DNA from: Typha latifolia
Taxonomy: Eukaryota > Streptophyta > Magnoliopsida > Poales > Typhaceae
Assembly (NCBI GenBank): GCA_019914945.1
Contig: JAAWWQ010000016.1
Coordinates: forward strand, 38,421 to 102,420
Reading direction: 5' to 3'
Length of the DNA: 64,000 nt
Below the pieces are notes generated by a model. That model did no database searches and had not been told where the DNA came from. It saw only the letters and a program-made list of their open reading frames with translations. Position 1 is the first letter of the stretch, and each line of letters starts with the position of its first letter. Shown here in pieces: positions 1 to 11,819 of this stretch. A program made the translations under genes and the position numbers.

Positions 1-74
1 CAGATCCTTGACGGTTCATGTCAAGAATTGACCTCTTTTATCGGAATGAGACAATCATAAAGAATCAAACAACT

Positions 75-76
<2 letters not shown>

Positions 77-109
<33 letters not shown>
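77..109. repeat. (TA)n microsatellite
   Basis: An uninterrupted run of about 16 AT/TA dinucleotides in intron 4 of the uridine kinase-like gene. Confidence 0.95.
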
Positions 110-113
<4 letters not shown>

Positions 114-320
114 AAACAAATGTTACTGGAATTACGGCAAAGTGGAATAAGTTAATGGATAAAATGCATTACATTAAATTTAGTAACTATTTTTCAATTA
201 GACGAGAAAAATAAAAGCAACTGAACTATTTGCCTAACAGAAAGAAGACAAAGAGATCGTTTGCAATAGAAAACAATGTAATGTATCAAAGTGTAACTCC
301 TAATAACATCACAACTCCCG

Positions 321-536
321 CTGCAAATATAGTAACATGTATTTATCATTCATACATTGCTAAAAACATTCAGCAGAAAACATCAAAGTAAAATCATAAT
401 GAGAAAGAAGAATATTCTAATGGGTATACTGCAAATATAGTAACATGTATTTATCATTCATACATTGCTAAAAACATTAAGCGACAACATCAAAGTAAAA
501 TTGTAATGAGGAAGAAGAATATTCTAATGAATTATA
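321..536. repeat. 108 bp tandem duplication inside intron 4 of the uridine kinase-like gene
   Basis: Two adjacent copies, 321-428 and 429-about 536, both beginning CTGCAAATATAGTAACATG and ending near GAATATTCTAATG. They differ at only a few positions, so the event is fairly recent. It lies in the last intron before the left edge. No coding role is seen. Confidence 0.85.
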
Positions 537-1335
537 CCCATTTTTGATTATTTTCATGCTACCTTTTCAAAATTACCTAATGCTATAAAAATATTAAAAT
601 CATATGGCATTTCCAAGATACTTCCTTTCAATAATAAAAAAATTCCTTCACCCGCTTTAATAGGCATAAATTTCAGGCCCTTTTATAGAGTCTGCCAGGT
701 GGTCACTCTTGTGCATGCTAAGTATAGGCCTATTAAATCATGGAACAAGCTCAGGGATAGGGCTAAGAAGTCTTGAACTTTTCCTCATTTGGCAAACATG
801 GCCCAGGAGACTAATCTGGGTTCTTAAAAATCATTGGAAATAGGGGAAACACGATCTTGTTGAGAGATCCTTAGGTGTTCCCTGTGCCCTTGTCGTATAT
901 GCCTAGCTTCTTCAATGATAGTGCCAGGATGGAGAAAAGGGTCTCTTGATTCATTGTGATGAACTTTATGGCATCTATAACATTTTTCTGAAAACTATTG
1001 TTTTACTCACAACACCGTGAGGCTAACCAAATGGCTGATGATTAGCGCTCCATGCATTTACTACGAAAAAATAAAGTGAACCTTTTCAAAACTGAATACA
1101 ATAACTAATTCAATGAGCTAATAAATTTCCCTCTTCTGGGAATATAAAATATTCAACATATGAAAAGACAAGTGCATTCTAAGACGCAGCTAAATATTTA
1201 ATATTCCTTCTCCGTATTACCTTCCCATATAAGAAAGAACTCAAGTGGCCTATGTACTAACATCCAAAAGAATCTGTTTAAGCTGACCATACAACATCAT
1301 AGAATGGAAACTATATAAATGCATCCACAAATTAC

Positions 1336-2412
1336 CTTTCGAAAACTTTCAGAGCACCGCCTGTGGTTGTTAAAGTCATAAATAGGAATGTTGACAGAGC
1401 GTCCACTTTTAAGCTTGCCCATGCAATCCAGAAGTTGCTCAGTATCAAAGGCATCTACAGAGAAAATAAACAGTATCTAAAGAATATCTCAAACAAATAG
1501 CAGAAGTACAGCTAATGCCCATGACTCATCAAGGCATGAAGCTTCACTGAAATTGCAAGTTACAATCAGGAAAATAATATTCATCACAATAAACCTACCA
1601 GGATGATCAAAATTGTAGTCTTGGACATACTCAGATTCTTCAGCAGTCAGGCCACGGTAAAAAGAATCCTGCACTTTACGATGTTATACTCAGCAGAATA
1701 TATTGTAAACAGTAAGGGAAAACAACGAGACAGAAATTACTTCTACTCACTACAGGTAATAAATGCAAATGAAAATCATAACTTGAAAATGATGCTTATC
1801 TATCACATGGAAAACTATCTGATCATTGTGCCATATGACAACTGCCTTGCCATTCCAAAAGCAGTACGCAGTCGAAGGAACATAAAAAGTACTCAAGCTG
1901 AGGACTGGTAATGCAAAGAAAAAATAAGGCGCAAGAAGACTGATTTCATAGTATCTCACATCCACATCGACTATCACTAAAATCACTACAAAAAACAACC
2001 CAACGAGAGAAGCCCAGATCCCAAAATTGCATCTTTCTTACACCTGATTAACAAGAACCACACGATGATCGTGAAGCTGCTGGATGATCATGTCGCAAAC
2101 CGTAGTTTTCCCCGACGCCGTTCCCCCCGAAACCCCTGTAAGAAACCATCAAGGTTGCTTCACTGTGATCGCGGAAAAGCTAAAGAAACGAATAAAAATT
2201 GGATTTTCGGTTTGATTGGGGAAGGAATAGTTACCTATGACGAAGGGCTGCCTTGGGGTGGAGGAGCCGGGGGAGAGGAGGGCCGCGGCTTTGGCGGAGG
2301 AGGGAGAAGAGGGAGTGGAAGGGGAGGTGAGGCGGAGGGAGTCGAGGCGGAGGCCGCTGAAGTGGGCGCCGGCGGCTGCTTCCATGGCGTCGTCCATCGA
2401 TTTCTCCGGCAT
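1336..2412 (-). CDS. Uridine kinase-like protein, N-terminal part (gene continues past left edge)
   Basis: Pyrimidine salvage enzyme that phosphorylates uridine/cytidine to UMP/CMP. Plant members usually carry a second, UPRT-like domain, which would lie outside this window. Four coding exons on the minus strand: 2412-2235, 2135-2044, 1668-1599 and 1454-1336, giving 153 codons. All introns are GT-AG and phases join cleanly. Exon 1 starts MPEKSMDDAMEAAAG and is a GC-rich, Ser/Pro-rich leader ending in PFVIG. Exon 2 gives VSGGTASGKTTVCDMI, the Walker A P-loop (GGTASGKT). Exon 3 gives DSFYRGLTAEESEYV and the DFDHP-like segment. Exon 4 gives DAFDTEQLLDC through IPIYDF to RRCSESFRK, the nucleoside-binding stretch. 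No frame damage is visible. Full-length plant homologues are about 470-490 residues, so roughly two thirds, including the rest of the kinase fold, is missing to the left. The family is clear; which paralogue is not. Confidence 0.92.
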
Positions 2413-3740
2413 TCTCTTCTCTCTCTATAGACTCGTTTCGCTTTTCCGGGTCTCTCTCACGCTTTCTTTTGTTGCCGGATAAACGAAAGAGTAATAAGCG
2501 TTACACGCTTACACAGGAAAGGTTTGCAAATTAAGTCCGCTTTATATATTTACATTAGCAGACATAGACTAAAACTCGTGTCATTTGCAAACACAGTCTA
2601 CTTATTATAATTATATACTTTTCGGCCTTCAATGGAATTTCAATGCGGCTATTGCAATTTAATTATATTCCATTTTTCAATTTAGCATATTAAACTGAAC
2701 ATATTTTTTTCTTATAATTCATGGGCATTTTATTTTAACGCAGTGCACACTAAAATTTATTATTACAAATAAAAATATTAAATATAACTAAATTATAAAA
2801 GCTCTGAATTTGAATAAATTAAGATCTAATGCATATATTAACAAAATATTTTTTTTCCAGAGAAAATCCATAGACACTCATGGTATCATTACTTTTTAAT
2901 CAATCGATTATAACTTGATATACAAAGGAAAGTGATATAGTTATATCATATAAGCATCAGTCAATAAGGCAAAAAATAATTTAATAAATATGTTTTTGAT
3001 ATAGTAATTTATAATATTTTAGAAAAGAGTTGCTTAAAAGCATACATCCTCTTAAAGAAAAGATTTTTCCTAAATTAATAGAGGTCATCAATTAAGATAA
3101 CCACTTCATAAAGTGGGAGCTTTTATAATTTAATTATATTTAGTTTTTTTTATTTATCATATAAAATTAAGTGTTTATAATTTTTTTATAACCTATACAT
3201 ATTCTATTATAATAAAATACACAATATCTACATATGTGATGCGTACTAAAATATATTATTATAAATAAAAAATTTAATATAATTAAATTGTAAAAGCATC
3301 CATAAACTACTTAAGCGATTTATTTAAATAAATCAACCTAGATGTTTAGAAAACTATAGTAATAGAATATTTCTCTATATCAAATATCTGTATTCTGTGG
3401 AAAAACTCAAGAAATTGTGTCTCGTATCTTCTTCACTATAAATATTCAAGGATATTATTGCTAGAGTTGAAATTTTGGCCAAAATTTATAATTTATATTT
3501 AATTTTTAACTTGTAATAATAGACTCTAGTGGCACTGTATATATAGATTGTGTGTACTGCATTGTAGCAAAACATGTATTTCATATCCTAATTCGATGAA
3601 TATAATCAAATTATTAATGCCCTAATTTTGACTTGAGTGACATTTAGATCATTTGATTATGAATTATTGGAGTCACTAGAGGAAGTCTAATATATTATCT
3701 TTTCTTTAGAGACTGCTTGGGATGAAATCAAAAAAATTTT
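2413..3740. other. AT-rich intergenic DNA, 5' flank of the uridine kinase-like gene
   Basis: The first 100 bases upstream of the start at 2412 are pyrimidine-rich on the coding strand and would hold the 5' UTR and promoter. No convincing TATA box is seen. Beyond about 2530 the DNA is very AT-rich with no coding signal on either strand. Confidence 0.5.
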
Positions 3741-3744
3741 ACTC

Positions 3745-4035
3745 TTGGGTTTCGACGTTCGAACATCATTAGTCATCTTTGTAGTCTCATGTTTGGGCAT
3801 TTGAACGCCAAGCTTGCGGTCGTTCAAACGCTAAAAACCCCAAAACACCATTTTTTCAATGTGTTGTGGCGTTCAAATGCGAAAATCCGAGGGCACTTAT
3901 TATGCGACGAGATTGTGATATTCGAACACCAACTATGACCGTTCAAACACTAAAACCCGAGAGTCTTATTCTTTGACAGGGCTTTGGCATTCGAAAGTTG
4001 TCTAGTACCGTTCAAATATCATAGTTCGAGATCTA
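3745..4035. repeat. Degenerate array of a palindromic GCGTTYGAACGC-like motif (copy 1)
   Basis: Words such as GACGTTCGAACATC, TTTGAACGCC, CGTTCAAACGC, GGCGTTCAAATGCG and CCGTTCAAACAC recur every 20-60 bases. The same core recurs at 11550-11665 and 53551-53810. The array has decayed and no fixed unit can be drawn here. Confidence 0.6.
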
Positions 4036-4189
4036 CTACTGAAATAAAAGTCCCATTGATGACCTGATTCGTCCTAGCAAACTCAATATCCCATATGAGG
4101 TGATTCAACCAGATCACATCACAATTTAGTCCCAAAACTTACACTACAACCAAGGGCTTTATATTTGGAGTCAAAAGTCAAGTGCACGC

Positions 4190-6360
4190 CAATGCACTGG
4201 ACTCTATCTTTAGTATTCAATTATTATAATATATATATATATAATATTTTAAATCAAGTAATAGGTTCCATAAATATTATTATTTTTAATAAAAATTTAG
4301 TTAGAAAATTCTTATCGAGATCTTTAAAATAAGACTAATAATCATTAGTTTAAAAAATAATTTTAAATTACTAATTTGTTAATTAAGAAAGTTTGCATAC
4401 AACACTTTATCTTTTCAACAAATTGCAATTTACACTTTATATTTTTACTATTTACAAATCAAGTCTTATAGTTTGACGAATATGTGCAAAAAATATTCTA
4501 ATGTTAGATCTATTAGCTAAAGTTAAGTAAATATCTAGATTAAATTAACTATACTAAGAAGATTACCCGAATATTATCAGCCATGTTATACTTACCTAAC
4601 ATATACTAACTTGACCCAAGTCAAATAACCAAACCCAATTAAACTAAATTCAATCTATAATAAGGGCATTTTATTATTTTATAAATAAAATATATCTAAT
4701 TAACGAAATATTTTAGTGATGTTAGTTCAAATCTAACATAGGGTATTTTCTACACATATTTGCTAAATTAAGAGGTAAGATTTATAAATAGTAAAACTTT
4801 AGGGTGTAAACCATAATTTCATTAAAAGGAATGGAGTTATATGTAAATTTTTTTAATTAAATAGAGAATTTTAAGAAAAGATCAAACGCAATTCTTTTAA
4901 ATTAATGAAAGAATGTAAATTTTTATATATTTTTTATGTAGTGTATTTCATGTTTGATGCATTTTAATATTTGTTATTTATATTTAGAGGATAATCTTGA
5001 CTACTTATTCCGAATAATTTTTGGGACACTCCTATTTTAAAATAGTAAAGAAGAAAAAAATATTTATTATATAATTTACAAAATTAAAATTTTGAAATAA
5101 CTTTAAAATAATGTAATATTATAATTATTTTAAAGGTCTGATCAGAAGTTTCTAACGGTACTATTTTTATTAAAAATTGATTAATAGAACTAACTATATA
5201 TTTAGTTTAAATAATTAGATTATAAAATAAAGAATATAAATGAAATTTAAAATAGTGGCTTAAATATTTAGAGGGCAGAATTGATATTTAAAAAAAAATA
5301 AACAGTGCATTAGAGCACCAAATAGAGCTTCATTGGGCTTCAAAATTAGATGCTCTAAGAGCTTCTCCTGATGCACTCCAATGCACTCAGCTATATATTT
5401 ATTAAAAAATAATATAATACATATATATTTATATTATTTATTTTAAATCATTTAATAGGTTCTCTTAGTGTTATTATTTTTTAATAAAATATATATTGTT
5501 AAAAAGCTCTCATCGAGATTTTTAAAATAAGAATAATATTCAATAGTTTTAAGTAATTTTAAATTACTAACTTTTTAAATTAAATATATTGAAATTATAT
5601 TACACGAAATAAACATTGAAATAAGTATTATACATCATTACTAAAAATATCAAAATTACATTAAACAAAATAAACATAAATTAACATTTAATAGTATAAA
5701 TAATAAATATTTAATAGTCCGGTAAGTCATCTTTATAGCAAAGGCATGGGAATGAAGGAATATAATTTTTAATGTAATTTTTATTTGATTTATGTTTAAT
5801 ATATTTCATGTCTCATGTATTTCATTTATGAGATTTTTTTAATATTTATTATATTTTATATTTGATATATTTTAATATTTAGTATTTATATTTGAAAATA
5901 ATTTTGAGTCATTATCCGAATAATTTTGGACACATCAATTTTAAATAATAAAACAATATTTATTATGTAATTAAAAAAAAAATTTAAATTTAAATTAACT
6001 CAAAATTAATTTAATATTAGGCTTATTTTAAAAGTTTCAATGAGTCTTTTCCAACGGTACTATTTTTATTAAAAATTGATTAGTAAATTAATTATATACT
6101 TAGTTTAACTAACTAAATTATTTAATAAAGGATACAGATAGAATTAAAATTGTTGGATTAAATATTTATAAAAGCAAAAATTAAAAATTTGAAAAATCTA
6201 AAAATAAATAGAGTTGGGCTCCAAATTTTTTTGGTGGGGCTTTAAATTTGGAGCCCCATTGTAACTAGCTCCAAATTTGCTAGTTATGCAGCCTAGTTGG
6301 AGCTCTATTGGGCTCCAAATTTAAAGATTTGGAGCTCGGTTAGATGCTCTAATACAACAA
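4190..6360. repeat. Diverged tandem pair of about 1 kb AT-rich repeats
   Basis: Blocks in 4200-5390 recur in the same order in 5400-6360: an ATCGAGATYTTTAAAATAAG block (about 4315 and 5513), a CCGAATAATTTTKGGACAC block (about 5010 and 5910) and an AACGGTACTATTTTTATTAA block (about 5154 and 6053). Each half ends in a GAGCTCCAAATTTGG-type snap-back stretch with GATGCTCTAA, typical of plant non-autonomous DNA transposons. The first half is interrupted by the MITE at 4388-4852. Identity is moderate, so the duplication is old. Confidence 0.55.
4388..4852. mobile_element. Long-TIR MITE, family copy A
   Basis: One end reads GTTTGCATACAACAC...TTTACACTTTATATTTTTACTATTTA. The other end is its inverted counterpart, with a TAGTAAAACTTTAGGGTGTAAACC block and then a TATGTAAATTT-type tip. 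The same structure occurs at 22767, 37981, 38704, 43135 and 44024. This is the most diverged of the six copies. Confidence 0.65.
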
Positions 6361-7001
6361 TCTTAGTTTAGGGTTATAGCTCCATGTAATTATTGATTTT
6401 TAAGGAGTATGGATTATTTTAATTTGTGAATCACATAAGACAGAGAAAAGAGTGGAATGGTGATGGGTATTTATTATTAATTTTTAATGGCTCGGTGATA
6501 GCACGATGATACAGTGGATTGGAGGAGCAACATGGTGGCTTGGAGTGATGTCTCGACATTAGTGACCTACGAGGTTTAAAGTCTAGACTAGACAATCTAG
6601 TATATTGATTAAAATTTGATGGGGCCTAAATATGGTGAGTAATACTGAAGTATAACAACATAATATATAAGAATGTGGTGTGTATTACCAAAGGTAGGAC
6701 ATGTCTTATACTCGCCATACTCATAGGTAGCATCTAAAATGACATTGTTGAAGAAAAACAAAGAAAAAGAATTATATGATTGATTATTTTTTAATTATAC
6801 TTTGCACCCAAATTATCAAAAGAAAAAAGAAACTAAGAGAGAAAATTAAGCTGAGAACGAAAGAAGATAAATATATTGGATTATGTGAGAAAATAAAGTG
6901 CTCATGAACAATGTGCACTTCACAGTCGTTGGCAAATAGTTCACAACATAACAATAATTTTGAAAGGAAAGCAACAACAATATAGTAGGAATAGCTGCTG
7001 G
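6361..7001. other. 3' flank of the first NLR, shared with the third NLR
   Basis: Bases about 6485-6770 match about 22100-22430 (shared words CTTAGACTAGACAAYYTAGTA-like and TAGCATCTAAAATGACATTG). Bases about 6880-7000 match the sequence just below the NLRs at about 15900-16015 and 23535-23650. The duplicated unit therefore includes several hundred bases of downstream DNA. No coding signal. Confidence 0.6.
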
Positions 7002-9736
7002 TCAATAAAATTTGCAAACTCCTTCAAGAGAAGATCTGAGACTATCTTCCTCCCATTTTAAACCTTCCCACCATGATCTATGGCATTTTATTTTCTCTAA
7101 TTTACTTGGTATGGTATGTGACTGGAAAGGGAGTTTCTCCAATTTATGACATCCTTCAATATGAAAATATCGCAAGGATGGGAAGGTGACTCCGTATCAC
7201 AAACGGTTTTGCAGATTTGAGATGAATCAACTTCATAATCTCGAGGCAAGGGAATGTAGGAATCAATGTACCTCCTCCCTCTTCTTGTCTTTCTGCCGCA
7301 GAATCCTCACCATCATTATCATCCCTACTACAGATAGCATACTTCAGTTTAAGGCAATAAGATATTTTCAGTTCCCGAAGGCACGGGAGATGCACTATCC
7401 ATGAGACCTTATCTATATTGTCGCACAAGAAAAACTCTAAGCGCCGAAGTTTTGGAAATACATCTTTTGGAGAAACTCCCTTCCACACGATCGTTTTCAA
7501 ATCCCTCATCTCAGAGAAGCAAAGTATCTCAAGATCGAGATGCGAATTACCATTTTCTCCATTGCGTTGAATTAGTATTTGTATCATATTACTATCCCAA
7601 ATCTCAAAGTGATTCAAGTTCCCAAGAAAGTTAGCCATGAAGAAGAACGCAGGTTCCTTCAAAGAGCATATTCCAAGAGATTGAATAGGCATATTGGATG
7701 ACTTAAGTGATTGGGCGAGAGTCACCTACCGCAGTGATTCCAAGAGCTCTCAGATTATTCAAACTCTTCAATTCTTCCAACAATGACGGTGGGCAGCCTA
7801 TCCCCCCGAGGTTAAATAAGTTGAGCTCTTGGAGCGCATAGAGTTTTGAGAAAGCATCCTTCGATATTGTGTGAATGAAATTTTCTTTGAGATGCAAATA
7901 TTTGAGACTGGTAAGAGATTTCAGCTCCTCGGGTAGTGACTCTATTCGGTTGTGATTTAGATTGAGGTATTGAAGTTTGGCCAACTTACATATCTCCACG
8001 GGGAACTCTTTCAAGAAGTTATCTTCAAGGTCTAGATAAGTGAGTGCATCAAAAGCCTTGATATTTACAAGTACTCCTCTTTCATGTAGCTCATAACTCC
8101 GGAGAATTAGGGTTGTAAGTTTAGTAAGAGGAGGAAGAATACCGTAGGGAAAAGGCAATGTTTTGTAGGAAATATTCATTACTGATATTCGCTCTATCTC
8201 ATTGCTGATATTCTCTACTGGCCCAATATCTGCTTTGATGATCCATTTATTGTTGTTCTCTCCGTAATCACGTGCTATCCATAGTGCCATGTCACGAAGC
8301 ACATCATGCATTTTCACACTCTCGTCCCCTGTCTCATAACTTGTTGAATCCTCAAGTAAGCATGATGCTTTTAACTTATCTATGAGAGTGTACCCGATAT
8401 TATAAGCACTTCGTAGTGTTCTGGACACCTTTACTAGTCCTAGCCCTATCCAGCTTTGGATGAGCTCCTCCTTCTGGATTTTATAATCCTCAGGCCACAT
8501 GGAACAGCTCAAGAAACACTGTCTCAGAGTATCAGACTCTAAGCTTTCATAGCTAAACTTCAATATATGGAAAGTTGTGCTTTCTTTTGCATTTGGCTGG
8601 CAGTCGATCTCATGAAGTTGTGACTCCTTAAGTAGCTCGATGGCACCTTCCCATGCTCTGTAATGCTTTTTGGCATGCATGGCATGCCCAACAGTAATGA
8701 GTGCTAGTGGCAAGCCTCCCAATTCATGGATGATATCTCTTGCAAGCTTTGTTATAGTAGCATCAGAGTTGAGGGTCTCCTCGCCTACGCTCTCTTGGAA
8801 GAGTTGCCATGCGCCCTCCTCCTTCAGGCAATCCACTTTAATTGTCTTACTCACGTTCATTTGCCCGCAGACTTCATCTGAACGTGTTGTCAATACCACC
8901 TTTTGTTTAATTTCACCGACCACACCAAGCGGGGTTGGAACACCGACAGCTTTAAGATCCAGCCGTTCCCATAGGTCATCCAGTAGCAGGAGAAAGCTTC
9001 TCTTATTCAAGAAGTTGAAGATGATGATGGCTTGTGATTCGACATCATTGGCACGAGAAAGGCCAAGTTTTTTGGCTATTGCTTGTTGAACCTTCACGAC
9101 GGAGCAATCTTTCGAGGCGGTCACATGAATCACCAAATTAAAACATTCATCTCCGATGAAGGAGTTGTTGATCTTGTTAAGGAGGTGGGTCTTCCCCACA
9201 CCACCCATTCCCCAAATGCCGATAGTTCCAACCTCATCATCATCTTTGAGGTCTTGGAGAGCCAATTGGAGATTATAATCCATCATTGACGACGACCCGC
9301 TAGATGTGGTAGCGACCTCTTGCACAAGAGGCGGCGGCAACTTCTTTGTGATTTCTCCGATTAATGCTTCATTTTCGTACAACTTTTGGGCCTCCATTAG
9401 CTTCTTGGCGGCGCTCTTGCCGATTGTATATTTTGACCCAGAGGATGTACCGCCGTTCTTTGCGGCGGTCGTATTTTTGCCGATCGCCTCGGCTTCGGCC
9501 TTGACTTTCTCCACCTTTTGCAACCACCCTTTGACTTGTTCTGTCGCCGTCTCGCCCTTGCGCTCGCCCATATCAATCTTTCCTTTGATGTCATCCCTCT
9601 TGTTCACCAAATCATTGGTGGCATCTTCTAGGGCTTTTACTTTAACACCAGCTTTAAATAGATACGTCCCATGTGCACGCACCTGATTTATCACTGGAAG
9701 AAGGACCATATCCGCAGCCATTTTGATGAAATCCAT
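7002..9736 (-). pseudogene. CC-NBS-LRR disease resistance gene 1 (RPS5/RPS2 class), broken in the LRR region
   Basis: Intracellular immune receptor family that senses pathogen effectors. One frame runs from ATG 9736 to about 7703 (677 codons): a coiled-coil N-terminus (MDFIKMAADMVLLPVINQV), P-loop GMGGVGKT, kinase-2 LLLLDDLWE, RNBS-B VVLTTRSDEV, GLPL motif GGLPLALITVG, RNBS-D CFLSCSMWPEDY, MHD motif VKMHDVLRDMALWIA, then LRRs. Near 7710 the frame shifts: against gene 3 the stretch from GGTGACTCTC to CCAATATGCC is 5 bases short. The LRRs resume in another frame (to about 7156). Two further single-base losses near 7180-7215 precede the conserved C-terminal tail (EGCHKLEKLPF...), which would end at the TGA at 7002-7004. 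Without correction the product would lose the last part of the LRR. It could still be a truncated receptor, and whether the indels are real is uncertain. Confidence 0.85.
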
Positions 9737-10330
9737 GGATTAATATCAGGTATACAACAATGAAGGGAGATGAAGGAGATATATGTGTGTGTGAGAGAGA
9801 GAGATGTGGGAATCTCAAGTATGTAACAGCGGAAATTTGAGGGATATCAGAGCATAGAAGTACTTTGAAAATCCAGTCAGAGATCTGCAGTATTTATAGC
9901 ACTATTCCAAAAGGAAGGAAAAAGAAGGAGAGGAAGAGCTTAGTCTTTTATTGGAATGGGAATTAGTTTTAACAAAAATAAAAATTATTTTCTCTCAAGT
10001 TAGTTGAGACCAACTCAAGTTAGACGTGCATGCAATGAGACGTGCACGACCTTACAAGATATGCAACAGCTCAAGCATCCTAACATTTTTATTTTCCCAA
10101 CAGAGAATTACTTTAATAAAAATAAAATAATTTTCTCTCAAGTTTGTTGTGGCCAACTATAGTTAGACAAGCAATGAGATGCGCACATACAAGTGACTTT
10201 AAACAAAAGAAAATGCCTGAATGATGAAACAATCTGCACCACTTCACTTAGACAAGTGGGCATTGATTGAATGCTATATTTCGATTTTAGTATTCAGGTC
10301 AACGCATTAGCAACTTATTTAAATAATAAA
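9737..10330. promoter_or_regulatory. 5' flank of NLR gene 1, conserved with gene 2
   Basis: Blocks such as GATTTTAGTATTCAGGTCAA (about 10275) and the ACAATCTGCACCACTT region recur at about 19440-19520 upstream of gene 2. The duplicated unit thus carried about 600 bases of upstream DNA. An internal near-repeat (TTTTCTCTCAAGTTAGTTG-like) lies at about 9990 and 10130. Confidence 0.5.
9891..9898 (-). promoter_or_regulatory. Candidate TATA box of NLR gene 1
   Basis: TATAAATA on the minus strand about 155 bases above the ATG at 9736. The block around it (GCTATAAATACTGCA, with a G/A-rich run upstream) is conserved upstream of gene 2 at about 19240-19250, which supports a shared core promoter. Confidence 0.5.
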
Positions 10331-10620
10331 CCTATGTTACGTTTTATTTGTACTTATTAATTAATAAAATTATATTTTAAAATATAATTTATGTTTATGT
10401 AACATGTCTGTGTATAAGCATATACACAAATTATGAGATATTTGATAAAAAATATATTGAAATGGAAGATTGATTTTGAAGTCAAAGTGTACTCAAATGA
10501 TTTACTACGATTTAAGTAGTATAAAAAAAATTACAAAGACATAGAAATAATCATTTTGCACATGTTCACAGTGTTCGCAGTGCATTTATATACATTCGAA
10601 CTCACCTAGAAAGTTGGTAG

Positions 10621-10830
10621 TACTAGATATTTAACTTATTTCTAAGAGATATTTATTTATCTTTTAGAGGTATTTATCTTATCTCTAATAGAATTCATGG
10701 CTAATCTTTAAAGAGATATTTATTTTATTTCTACTAGATACCTATTTTATCTCTAAGAGATATTTATCTTATCTCTAAAAAGTATTTATGTTATCTCTAA
10801 GAGGTATATAAATTGGTTTAATATAAAATT
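10621..10830. repeat. Imperfect tandem repeat of TATTTATCTTATCTCTAA
   Basis: About seven units of roughly 25-32 bases, each a variant of GATATTTATCTTATCTCTAAGAG with small insertions. The last units, from about 10725, are the cleanest. Confidence 0.75.
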
Positions 10831-11819
10831 AGGAGTGAGGGGATTATCTTTTAGAGAAGTCATTGATCATTATCTTTTGAGGTAATCTTTTGTAGGCGAT
10901 TAGAATTTTCATCTTTAGACAGAATGTGCTGAATCATTCTCTTCAAAGGGGGCGAGGAGAACAAGAAGTCAACGCATGTACTTGCATTTTTTTTTTTTTT
11001 GGTGTTACAACCCCTTTGTACTTATGCTGAAAATCACTTTATTTCCTTATAATTTAAAAAATTCCAAACTAATCCCTATATTTACTACTAAAGTAAAACT
11101 ATCAATTTTTCTGTCAAAGTTAATGGAGTGCGCACAAATGACCAAAACACTTTGTCGTGTTATATTAGGCAAAATAGATAGATTTGTATTTGATTTTTTA
11201 ACCCATATGTGTCTTGTTCCTATATATGATCTAACTATTAAACTTCATAAAATATACGTTTAAAAAACTTACTATATAGTTTGTTAGGTTTTATTTGTAC
11301 TAATATAATTCGTAAATTATGTTTTATTTGTGTAATGTGTCTAGATTTTATGTATGGGCATATGCATAAGTTATGATAAGTTATGAAATATTTGATAAAG
11401 AATATTAAAGTGGAAGATAAATTTTGAAGTCAAAGTATTCAAAATAATTTTAGAATTGTTATTGAAGTGATTAAACGGTGTCATGATGGTTGAAAAGTAC
11501 AAAATTTCACCTAAAGGCACAAGAACAGTCACTCTGCATTCAACTATCTAGTTTGTTGTTTGAATGCACTCGGGCCGTATTCAAACACACCTTGTAGTGC
11601 GTTCGAACGCGAAATTAGGCGTTCGCATATACAAAAAATGCGTTTTGATCATTCGAATGCAGCTACGTAACATGCAAGTTTTTTAACTTTCAAGAGTTCT
11701 ATTTTGACTTGGATGCCCTAACTCTAAAGAGGTGGGTGAATGCTTTTGAAAATGATTTCTCAGAGCTACAACTTTTTCCCACCAACAAGGTCCATCTCTT
11801 CTACAATATACCAAGCTTA
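10831..11819. other. Intergenic DNA with second patch of the GCGTTYGAACGC motif
   Basis: Mostly AT-rich with no gene seen. At about 11550-11665 the words GTGCGTTCGAACGCG, GGCGTTCGCAT and CATTCGAATGCAG occur, the same core as at 3745-4035 and 53551-53810. Confidence 0.5.

Noticed and set aside
1..60. Possible next exon of the uridine kinase gene (a VKDL-like reading on the minus strand)
   Set aside because: The surrounding frame has a stop and does not match the expected ILEGIL segment; the next exon is taken to lie outside the window.
2065..2482. Plus-strand frames over the uridine kinase first exon
   Set aside because: They are antisense shadows of GC-rich exon 1; the minus strand has the start, P-loop exon and splice sites.
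8670..9686. Plus-strand frames over NLR gene 1
   Set aside because: Antisense of the NBS coding region, without independent support.
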